Notes under the pieces: model-generated
Told to the model about the DNA's origin: nothing
The model's input: the letters and a program-made list of their open reading frames with translations, nothing else
The model's database searches: none
Program-made: the position numbers and the translations under genes
NCBI RefSeq assembly: GCF_009905375.1
Contig: NC_133650.1
Coordinates: forward strand, 62,747,669 to 62,811,668
DNA length: 64,000 nucleotides
DNA from: Apium graveolens
Taxonomy: Eukaryota; Streptophyta; Magnoliopsida; Apiales; Apiaceae
Direction of reading: 5' to 3'
In this document: positions 55,701 through 64,000 of the stretch, piece after piece
Numbering within the stretch: position 1 is the first letter of the stretch
Layout of the letters: each line of letters starts with the position of its first letter

Positions 55701-56849
55701 AGGTTGTTGCTACCTTGATCCTTTCCAATTCATACTGTCAAAACTCATGCTGTCCCTATTAAGGGTGGAATGCCAACCTTTATGCATTCCCCTAGGATTT
55801 ATCTCAGGTTATCGAAGTTATATCCTTAATTCCACCTTTAAAAAGGTACTTGCATCCTTCTATGGATAAATTAAGTCATATATCCTTGATAGATTATCTT
55901 ATTCATCATTCCCACCTCGATAGTCTATACCTAATTTTATAATAGAATTCTTATTCAAATTGAGGTCAATCCATATGGCCTCCAAAAGATAACAATGGTT
56001 ATCCGCTTTTCTTTCCTGATTTGGTAATAATAACATGGATGTTCTGGAAGATATTGGTCGTGTTCAACGTGAAAATCTTCTTAATAAATCCTCATTGACT
56101 TTTGTTGTTTATCTCAACAGTCATCTCAATGTTGGGATATCTTTCATACCTGGCGTCTCCCTTTCTGGGTATCATGCCACCGGTCTTACACTTTACATTC
56201 TTGAAGGTCACTTCCTTCATCCAATTTTCCTAACTTCTTACTTTCTTGTCTCCTCAGTCTATCCGCGTCTCATTATTTATCCTTCGAACTATCTCAAGGT
56301 TTCCTCGAATCCTTCCAACTTAAAGGGGGTACAATATATATATCACTTATGCCTTCAACCATCAACTTTAACTCATGGTGAATCATCCTCATCCTGACGA
56401 TCATATACTTTTCTATTTTTATTACTATGAGTCTTTAGGGTTTCCTCATACCCAACTCCCTTATCATTCCTCAAACTCTATTGCCTTTATGCTCCTTTCC
56501 ACTTCAGTTTCTTTTTATTTTCCTTTCTCTTACAATCATTTCACAAACCCACTAATCATTGACTTCAAACATCACGTCGTTCTGGGATTCTTGTCCTCCA
56601 GACGAATCTTGACAACTTTTACAATCTTAGATCCATAATTCATCATACCCGTCCGCTTTTGTTCTGGCTCTAAAGCTTTTACACTATCTCCATAACCTTG
56701 GAAATTACTTTCCCAAAAACAATTGACTGAACTTTAATCAGTTTATTATAATCTCTTGCTTCGTGCCTTCCTTGGCCTTTCACCAGCGGGTGGCCTCTCT
56801 CTTAGGGGGTAAGTGACAAAAACAGTCTTTTGTGATTCGTCAATCATTT
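55701..56849 (-). other. D unreadable interval between gag and RT remnants
   Basis: This should hold RT N-terminus, protease and nucleocapsid. No DSG protease motif or CCHC knuckle was found on the minus strand. The plus-strand frames 56035-56397 and 56375-56638 have no homology signal and are probably chance. Confidence 0.45.
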
Positions 56850-57000
56850 AGAATCTCAAATGATTCCTATATTTCCTTTAGCCAGGCTTTTGCCTCGACT
56901 GGGTCAGCTTGTTCCTTGGAACTCTGAGAGCTTAGCGACTTAAAGGTCCTGAAAGAATTTCACCACATTGTTTCCTCAAGGTGGTGGTTAGGGGTAAAAG
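56850..57000 (-). pseudogene. gag: D gag remnant
   Basis: On the minus strand the stretch reads ADPVEAKAWLKEI, then a stop and ESFE, matching ADPVEARAWLKEIEKSFE of A gag. The flanks are unreadable, so only a scrap of the capsid domain remains. Confidence 0.8.
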
Positions 57001-57658
57001 TATAAGTTTTGTTTTAGGCAGGTCCATGGATTGCCCAATAGGAGTACCATCCTGGTTCTTCCTATCTTGCTCGACTTCTGTTTTCTCAGTCTAAATATTT
57101 CTTCCTACTCCCCATAATTGGGGTCATCTTTTAATTTAAAATCCTCATTTTCCACTTCATTATATTCTGGGTTCCTTATATCTTAATTGCGACCTCCCTG
57201 ATTATCACATTCAAGGTTTGCCCCTAATCTTATTCCTCGTGGGGGCATAATGCTTGGAAAAATTTTGAGAATCTCTGGATATTTGTCTTACTTACTTTGC
57301 TTAAATATTTCCCTCGTTCAGTCCTTGCATGATTGCAAATTATGAATTCTCAAGTTCTATAAACTTCATGGCACTCTCTTAAGTGTTAATAGTGCAATTA
57401 ACAATATGAACTTATCACAACAAACGGATCTGAACTGAAATTAACGAATATATACATAACCATTTGTTCGAGGGTACAACAACTGAACACATTAAAGAGA
57501 ATTACATCATTTAATCTGATCGCTTCTATCCCAGAAGTACTACCATAGATAATCATCTAGTCATTAAATCTAATCATTCATAACTTAGGCTAATCCTCCA
57601 AAAGCGGTGCTACATGAAACCCTTGTCTGATCGCTCTGGCTCTGCACACTACCATGGA
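57001..57658 (-). other. D spacer between pre-gag ORF and gag remnant
   Basis: About 650 AT-rich bases. The proximal part should include the gag start but shows no coherent frame. The position corresponds to the pre-gag/gag spacers of A (368 bp) and B (455 bp). Confidence 0.45.
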
Positions 57659-58507
57659 TCAAGAAATGTGGGCATGCACGACATCCCTAACCTGCTCTAT
57701 CACCGAGGTGATGAGGTCTAAGATAGTCGCAAGTAGAGCTGGATCAACCTGACCCTCAAGATGGCCTCTAGCTGTAATTCGGGTGGTAGCCTCAATCCTG
57801 CCCATCCTATAAGCTAATCCTGCCGGAAGTACCCCGCCCTCAATACTTGGTGCAGTAAGTCGATCTAATAGATCACTCCTAACATTACGGGCCTCAGACA
57901 GGCCACCCAAAGTCATATAATAATCGGCGATAAGAGAAGCCTGAGTGGTAGCATCTAGCAGTCCATAGGGTGCAGGTGGTGCAGACCCAGGAGATCCAAA
58001 TGGATAACCAAGCACGGTATCAGGTGACAATGGTGCAGGAGATAAAGGTGGCATTTCCTCAGTAGGTGCTGGGCTCCATACAGGGGAGGGAACAGGAATT
58101 GGTGGAACCTCATGGATGTCTACAGGAACCTCTGGAAGAGGGTCTGATACTGGTATAATTGATGCCGCGGAAGGCCCCACTCCTTCTGCCCTCATTATCC
58201 TTTGTGCCCTTGGTAACTCTTCATCCTCTAGTGCCACCCTCGCGACCATTTTAGCTCTGGTAGTCGCCCTGACTACGGTCATCAAATCCTCAGCGGTCCT
58301 CTCTTCATTCTCGTCAGGATCCTCCACGAGATCCTCCTCAGCAACCATCCCTTCTGGGATAACATCCTCAACCGCAACATTCTCAATATGAATCTCCTCC
58401 GGTCCCTCGTTAGGGTACTCTATTGGATTCACAATTTGATCTCCAATATGTAATAAAACATCCTCATGCTGATGCTCCTGAACCTCAGGGTTCGGTGCCC
58501 CGCTGCC
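57659..58507 (-). CDS. Pre-gag ORF of D: acidic, proline-rich, helical protein of unknown function
   Basis: On the minus strand 282 sense codons stay open, from the codon after TAG (58510-58508) to the stop at 57659. The first Met is internal (EGMVAEEDL); GTG at 58432 or an upstream spliced ATG might start it. Residues ~30-90 are very acidic (EEDLVEDPDENEERTAEDL). A basic stretch follows (RATTRAKMVARV), then a Pro-rich zone with PPIPVPSP and PPLSPAPLSP. The C-terminal ~100 residues are helical (ADYYMTLGGLSEARNVRSDL, RMGRIEATTRI, GHLEGQVDPALLATILDL). The RIE..TR and VD..L motifs recur in A's pre-gag ORF. It is much richer in GC than its surroundings and has no stop, unlike D's gag-pol. Function unknown. 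Confidence 0.7.
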   Translation of the reverse strand, partial: GSGAPNPEVQEHQHEDVLLHIGDQIVNPIEYPNEGPEEIHIENVAVEDVIPEGMVAEEDLVEDPDENEERTAEDLMTVVRATTRAKMVARVALEDEELPRAQRIMRAEGVGPSAASIIPVSDPLPEVPVDIHEVPPIPVPSPVWSPAPTEEMPPLSPAPLSPDTVLGYPFGSPGSAPPAPYGLLDATTQASLIADYYMTLGGLSEARNVRSDLLDRLTAPSIEGGVLPAGLAYRMGRIEATTRITARGHLEGQVDPALLATILDLITSVIEQVRDVVHAHIS

Positions 58508-58678
58508 CTATATGAGAATGAACTATGTTACTATCATAATATTTATAAGGGTTCCCGTAAGGGTTTTAACTGTCAGTACTACATTAGGTAGCCCGACTAT
58601 GAACTTGGAAAGGGTTCTTATTATCTTAGTGAACTTATTATTTTAACGTCACATCATCTCTGAGGTTTATAACGCTTG
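58508..58678 (-). other. D leader between primer site and pre-gag ORF
   Basis: 171 bases of AT-rich leader with no ORF. On the minus strand it ends CATATAGGGCAGCGG at the frame opening, which resembles a splice acceptor. A at 7630-7650 and B at 11390-11404 also have a CAG just before their pre-gag ORFs. Confidence 0.5.
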
Positions 58679-58690
58679 GCTCTGATACCA
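58679..58690 (-). other. Primer binding site of D (initiator Met tRNA)
   Basis: The minus strand reads TGGTATCAGAGC four bases (GAAA) inside the 5' LTR, identical in spacing to A. Confidence 0.95.
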
Positions 58691-60452
58691 TTTCTGTAAA
58701 ACCCCCAAATCCGGGGTCGGGGATTCGGGTTGTCACGAGTTCCATTTCCCTTATCAATACTTAATCTTAACAGTCAATCAACTACTGCGTACCGTGACCC
58801 CACAATTTACACACACACCACAAGTTATAGTCTCAGAGATGAATACCAGAAATAATACAAGTCATTTTATTCCACAATTATAAACCATTTCACTATAAAA
58901 AGGGTTTCTGAATAATTTACATATTTTTTGCTATTATTACAATTCATAAATATACATAAGTATGGCACAACAAAAGTTGAAAGCCTAGCCTACTGGTAGC
59001 TCCTACCTCAGCTACAACGACATCAACGCCTACAGGAAACTGCGGAACGTTTCCTAACCACTCACGAATTGGGAGCTTGCTCCTGTTCATCTTATCTATC
59101 TGTTGTTATGTGATGAAAGAAGAAGGAAAGGGTGAGCAACAAGCCCACCGAAATAATATGTATAATAATTAACAATATATGAGCATTCTCATAGTACTCA
59201 TGAAAGTCTTGGTCAAAAAGAAATGAACCAAGTTTGTTATCTTAACGCGACCAAGTCGCATAATATTCAGTATATATACATATATACTTTTCACAATCTT
59301 TGAAATCCTCTGACATGTATAATATACATAGAGTTCCAATTTATAACTGTATAAAAATGTCGTTGCAAGGTGATCTCATATATCTAACCTTGTCTCAACG
59401 TTTTTCTGAAAATCTTTGACATGCATAAGATAATCATTTACTAGATATAAGTTGAAAAGATGAAGTTACAAGATACTCCCATATACTTATATCTTTTCCG
59501 AATACTACTTGAACTACCACCGTTCAAGTTATAATTAGTTTCAAAAGTTCATCACACAGATGAGACTACAAGATAAGACTTGAATAGATTCAATCTTTGA
59601 AATATTATTGAATGAAATGAAGTTACGAGATACTTCATTAAGTCCCGATATAGATATATCCAAATATATCTCTCACACATTTCCTGAAAACCTCTGTCAT
59701 GTAAAGTATGAACAGAGTTGCAATATACAATGAATTTGGAAAGAAAAGAATTTTGGCATAAACCCAATATCTTGCTGATCAGGCAAAGATACCAATAAGT
59801 AACCTTTTCTACTGTAGATGGATGAATTCCTCTCCGGTCATCACCCTGGCCGCATTAGGACCTCACGCTAGACCGTTACCTGGCCACTCACGCGTGGATG
59901 GACTGTCACCCAGTCTCTTACACCTTCATAGACCGTACCCCGGCCTGTCGCTTATGCCGACTCAATTAGATGGACTTACTTCCCGAACGTTGGGCAAGTA
60001 ATCAAATTATTTTCTCAAAACAACAACCTCGTTGCGAATATAAAATACACCACAGAGCCGAATCCCCAAGATTTTTGAGCGAATACTCAAGTCTCCTTTG
60101 AAAGGAAGATCTTAAATCTGAAAACGAGTTTTGGGATCCGCTCTAACTTTTAAAATCATTTTGAAGACTCGAAAACATTTTTAAGAATGTTTGGAGTAAT
60201 GCTGATTTAATGAAATAAATCAGTCCCGATATATTAGAAAATATCTGAATATTATTATTTAAATAATATTCCCAAAAGGATAATCCTTACAAAAATAATT
60301 GAATTAAAAGTTTTAAAACTCAAACTTGAAATGGATATTAAATAACCAAAGATATACTTATACGAAAGTATGATCTTTATTTGAATAATCGAAAATAAGT
60401 TTGATTATCGAAACATTATTATTTAATAAAATAAAGAATATTAATTAGTAAA

Positions 60453-60562
60453 TAAACGGAGTCATAAGTCCTCGAATAAATATTCAACTAATATTCATTA
60501 ATTAAAATAAATGGAGTCATAAGTCCTCGAATAAATATTCAACTAATATTCATTAAATAAAA
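60453..60562. repeat. Tandem duplication in D 5' LTR
   Basis: Two ~55-bp units start at 60453 and 60508; counterpart of 50691-50799. Confidence 0.8.
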
Positions 60563-61267
60563 TAAAGTTATCGAATAAAACTTATTCGATTAATAGGTTT
60601 GAAAACTATATCAATATATATATAAATATATATATAATATACTCGGGAATATCGACTCCCGGTTTTAGAAAACGTTCACCTTTGGGTCCCCTATACTAAG
60701 GGTATATACGACTACTACTTATCTCTAGCATAGGTATTATGCAACTTATAAGAATTTGAATTGATAATAGAATATCAAAATTACGAAACAGGCATGCATA
60801 TAAATATCATATCACATGCTCCAATATATCGCACGACTTTGCTAATAGTAATCATGCACTTATCACAAGATAATGCATATACATATATACATCACAACAA
60901 CAGTATAACGGGTAGAAAACTTTCCTGAGCGACTGGGGTTGATAAATGGCTTGGGACGAGTCTGGTAACCTATAAACAACATATAAGTTGGAATTAAACC
61001 AAAGTCGCTTATGAATCTATACTTTAACCAATTAGACCTTAACGTTCGCTTTTGCGCTTAACGATTCACTTAAGTCGCTCGAGTACCCTCGGCTCCACCA
61101 TTTTTAATAAATTAACCATTAAGAGTTTTAAGGCGATTCTTTCGCGAGTACCCTCCCAACTGCCTAATCCACTTTACATAATTGTTTTATACTCCAATTA
61201 GTCATTTAAGTACATCAGATTCAAGCGAACCACATATCAAAACGAAGCTCGTAACATGAACTATCTA

Positions 61268-61827
61268 GACAAAAAACCCCGCGAAAATGAAAAAATGGCA
61301 AGCAAGAATTGAAAAACGATGTTTCCTTTAAAAACCCGTAGGTTCCCAATTTTAAAGGAGCTCAAAGGCATTCTTCTTTTTGTTGGTAGCCGGCCGGCCG
61401 GGGTTTTGTCTCCGGCTGCAATTATCCATACTCAACATGTTACTTTATCTACTACACAGGATCATTTCACTTCCTTTTAAAACACTCAAAGAATAGACCT
61501 TACACAAGAAGGAAATTTGGGTATATGATTATGATTGCAAACCTTTTGTAAAGAATAACAGCACAAGGAAACAATCAGAAGGATCTATAAATCAATAAGT
61601 CATAATTGAAGAGGAAAAAATGAATGATGATTTAGATATGAGTGAGACAACCATATTTGTACTCAAGATGACCAGTCTTTCATACTATATGACATACAAC
61701 ACATGATTAGGTGGCGTCCCACCAGACTCTTTGTTAAGGAATCATACCATAACACCGCGTGTCTCAATCAGAAAATAAGACTTGAGGGGAAAAATGATTT
61801 TGAAAGGAATACAACAATTTACCTAGC
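61268..61827. other. Foreign ~560-bp block in D 5' LTR (filler, possible gene fragment)
   Basis: The sequence between CTATCTA and CAGTGAG is replaced here by about 560 bp, where the other LTR has only ~25 bp. It has no terminal inverted repeats and no target duplication, so it does not look like a DNA transposon. The GC-rich part near 61390-61420 contains CCGGCCGGCCGG. On the minus strand, TAATTGCAG at about 61423 precedes a short open stretch (RRQNPGRPATNKKKNAFELL) that resembles an exon after a 3' splice site. Filler DNA captured during break repair, carrying a host gene fragment, is the simplest reading. The gene is not identified. Confidence 0.55.
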
Positions 61828-63156
61828 AGTGAGTTCACGGGTCCTGATGTTAAGAACAAAAGCAGTCTAGGGTGAATCGGGCATTACGACGGCTATGTTT
61901 ACGCGATTACCAAATTTTAAACCACTCCAAACAACCACCATTCCACTCACAACCAACAATACAACCAGCCCTCATCCAAACCTTACTACATCAGTCCCCA
62001 AACCTCAAGATTTTCCAATTTATACAACTTCTCAATCATGAACTAAGAGCTTACTTAAGTTCATTAACTATTTAATCAAGATTTAACCATCAAAATCTCT
62101 ACTAACTCAACCAAACGTTAAACAACCAAGAATCATGCTTCTCATAAACTATAACAATCAAAACCACTCCTAAATACTCAAAAGTAAAGTTAGGGTATGA
62201 GGTTTTACCTTCCTTGGTGAGTGATAAGTAGATAGGAAGCCTTAAGGAGCCTTGATCTAACCTCCTACAAGCTTGATCTTTCAAAGAAATCAAGAACACA
62301 AAAATTAATTTCAAGAAAGTACTATTCACCATCTTCTTGAATGATTTATAGGAAATGCTAGGAATGGATTTTGAAGCTAAGATTCCTAGGAAGTATGTAA
62401 CATAACTAGGAGAAGCTAGGATAATTACCTTGTAAATTAGCAAGTGGAGGAGCTTGGACTTCCCATTTCTTAAGAAAGGAGCCGAGAGCTTTTGTTCTTG
62501 AAAAAGAAATGTCAACTTCTATTTTTGTGTTATGATTTTGTTTTGGCTTGGTTGATGTTGTTTTGTTTGATAATTAACCTTTTAACCATGGTAAATTTTG
62601 TGTGGCTTAGAATCAACCAACAATACATTTCTCTTTTGGTCATGCTTATGTCATTTTCCCATGTCATCCTCCCACACTTGTCCTCTTCTTGTTGGTGTGA
62701 TGACATCATCATCATTAACCTCTTTGATTAACTCCTAATTACTTGGCTAATGACCGCTGATCTGTTATACGGTTCGCTTAACTTTCATTCTCTTTTATCG
62801 TTTGAGGGATCATACCCGGGATCTTATTACTTGGGTTCCCTTAACCTTTCTCAATACATTATATTCCTTTTATGATCCTTTCTTATAATCCTTGAATTTA
62901 AATCCTTTTTATCCTGTTACCTTATACTTAATTCTTTCGATATCTGGTGGATTTTCGAGAAAAATCAAAGTGTTCAGATTTGGATTTTGACGATCTTTAC
63001 ATACACTTATATATCACATAGAGTACTAATAATATCTCAGAAGATCAATAAAAGAACCCCTACATAGTGTGGTATGAAAAGTTTTCTTATTCAGCATAAT
63101 CAGCAAAATCACTATTCATAAGGGTTTCAAAAATTCCAAAAATTGGGGTTATTACA

Positions 63157-63161
63157 GCGAT
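63157..63161. other. Target-site duplication of D, right copy (GCGAT)
   Basis: Direct repeat of 48923-48927. C's pre-gag ORF resumes here. Confidence 0.95.
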
Positions 63162-63678
63162 GGCCGACTCTTTCATCTCTGTACCAGCTGATCACTCAGA
63201 GCCCTAAGTTGGAGGACCATCTTCGGATCCACGTCCTGTTGTTCCACCAGTGTTGGCTATTTTACCTCCACCTGTGTTGCAGCCCATACCACTGCAGGCT
63301 ATTCCACCCCCAGGCATGAGACTACCTATCAGATGACCTCCACCAGCTGATTCTGGATCCACTGGGCATTCAGTTGCGGGTGCCCCATTTCAGTCTACAT
63401 TGCATCCTGTTCCTTATTACCAGTATGAGGCTCTTTTATTGGAGCGTGATTCCTTGTTGGCACAGATCCGAGAGCTGCAGCATATCATCAGGACTACAGC
63501 TGTTGATCATGGTGTGAGGGAGCTTCGAGAGGAGATCCATGTGACACGCAACATTCTTGAGGCTAGGCTACATGGAGCTACATTACCTGGTCGAGGCCGT
63601 GATGCACCTATGGGATGGGCTAGTGAAGTGATGGAAGACTTTGAGAGGCTGGGAGGACCAAAGTTTCCTTGGAGTTAG
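63160..63678 (+). pseudogene. Pre-gag ORF of C (two stops), homologue of B's
   Basis: It is 173 codons long, the same as B 11405-11923, and reads MADSFISVPADHSEP, then TAA at 63205 (B has Ser). A second stop, TGA, is at 63334 (B has Gly). The helical part is well kept: YYQYEALLLERDSLLAQI, RELREEIHVTRNILEARL, EVMEDFERLGGPKFPW. D was inserted at its first codon, splitting it from the C leader. Neither C stop is shared with B. Confidence 0.85.
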
Positions 63679-64000
63679 ATCCAGAGATGGAGATGCTGAG
63701 AAGTGCTGTTGTGGTTGTTTAGTATGTACAGTAGTGTGTAGTATGTGTCAGTAGACTTTTGGGTTGTATTTATAGACTAGATCTGCTGACTAATGAATAG
63801 GTTTGTTGTACCCTTTTGCTTTTTCTTCCGAAGTGTCTTTACGCTTGTACTACCTAAAACTTTTGATCTCTATATATCAGTACCTTTTCCTTTCTAGCAT
63901 TGTCATTTACATTACTGCACCTGTTTTACTTTACTTTATTTATTGCACCAGTTATACCCTTGTGATACCATATACCCTATTCCCTTAACTGTTTATATTT
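63679..64000 (+). other. C spacer after pre-gag ORF (window end)
   Basis: Aligns with B 11924-12245, including the pyrimidine-rich half. Gag of C would start about 130 bases past the window. Confidence 0.8.

Larger units (their letters stand above)
48928..63156 (-). mobile_element. Element D: large-LTR gypsy with eroded gag-pol
   Basis: D is a 14.2-kb minus-strand element with 4-kb LTRs, a GCGAT duplication, initiator-tRNA primer site and polypurine tract. On the minus strand: 5' LTR (63156-58695), primer site, open pre-gag ORF, scraps of gag, RT and integrase, polypurine tract, 3' LTR (52920-48928). About ten differences were counted in the first ~235 aligned LTR bases, yet pol is barely readable. 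D was therefore probably already defective when it moved, that is, a non-autonomous element. Confidence 0.9.
58695..63156 (-). repeat. 5' LTR of D
   Basis: 4462 bp, with the same ends as 48928-52920. Relative to that copy it lacks about 105 bp after 61210, carries an unrelated ~560-bp block at 61268-61827, and has a short extra segment near 60687-60720. It includes the same 55-bp tandem duplication (60453-60562). Confidence 0.94.
45300..64000 (+). mobile_element. Element C: Ty3/gypsy of the B family, 5' part, split by D
   Basis: A 5' LTR (45300-48725), primer site and leader are followed by the D insertion. The pre-gag ORF and spacer then resume at 63157-64000. Gag-pol and the 3' LTR are outside the window. 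The LTR, leader and pre-gag ORF align throughout with B. C is inserted in the gag of copia E; the five bases before it are ATATT. Confidence 0.9.

Noticed and set aside
56035..56638. Plus-strand frames of 120 and 87 codons in D
   Set aside because: No motif or homology; they lie opposite the decayed gag-pol strand and look like chance.
1..64000. tRNA, rRNA, CRISPR or a host protein gene
   Set aside because: TGGTATCAGAGC matches are primer sites, not tRNA genes; no cloverleaf, rRNA block, spaced repeat array or intron-exon gene was seen apart from the small exon-like piece near 61400.

Overview
The window is repeat-only plant DNA. It is AT-rich and contains seven LTR retrotransposons stacked inside one another. 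I found no host gene, rRNA, tRNA or CRISPR array. Pol domain order, initiator-Met-tRNA primer sites, chromodomain-type gypsy integrase tails and SIRE/Maximus-type copia elements all point to a flowering plant, probably a eudicot. Apiaceae is only a guess from the look of the copia family.

Layout, with elements named A-G. G is the oldest host: a minus-strand Ty3/gypsy chromovirus (Tekay/Del-like) whose two pieces are 1-3710 and 28096-30461. Element A (plus-strand gypsy, 3711-28095, LTRs of about 3.75 kb) sits inside the RT gene of G, with target duplication ACCCG at both edges. Element B (plus-strand gypsy, 7898-18893) sits inside A, with duplication CCTAT. To the right, G is entered by F (plus-strand copia, 30462-34650 visible). 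F is entered by E (minus-strand copia of the same family, 34651-45299 visible). E is entered by C (plus-strand gypsy of B's family, from 45300 past the window end). C is entered by D (minus-strand gypsy, 48928-63156), with duplication GCGAT. This gives a five-level nest G>F>E>C>D beside a three-level nest G>A>B. The far ends of G, F, E and C lie outside the window.

How the parts work: each element carries LTRs (promoter and integration ends), a primer binding site just inside the 5' LTR, gag (particle), pol (protease, RT, RNase H, integrase; order PR-RT-RH-INT in gypsy, PR-INT-RT-RH in copia) and a polypurine tract before the 3' LTR. In A and B, gag and pol were originally one continuous reading frame. 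In F, gag and pol also share one frame but are separated by two stops. All gag-pol copies here are broken by stops and frameshifts, so none looks autonomous.

The most interesting content is an extra open reading frame between primer site and gag in gypsy elements A, B, C and D. It is acidic and/or proline-rich at the N-terminus and helical at the C-terminus. It is still open in D (282 codons), although D's gag and pol are almost erased. A second point is the copia 3' region of E, with a long hydrophilic ORF and a separate 88-codon ORF upstream of it. Other structural events include a 1422-bp microhomology deletion in B's 3' LTR, filler DNA with an exon-like end in D's 5' LTR, loss of the nucleocapsid zinc knuckles in G, and a double stop at the gag/protease border shared by E and F.
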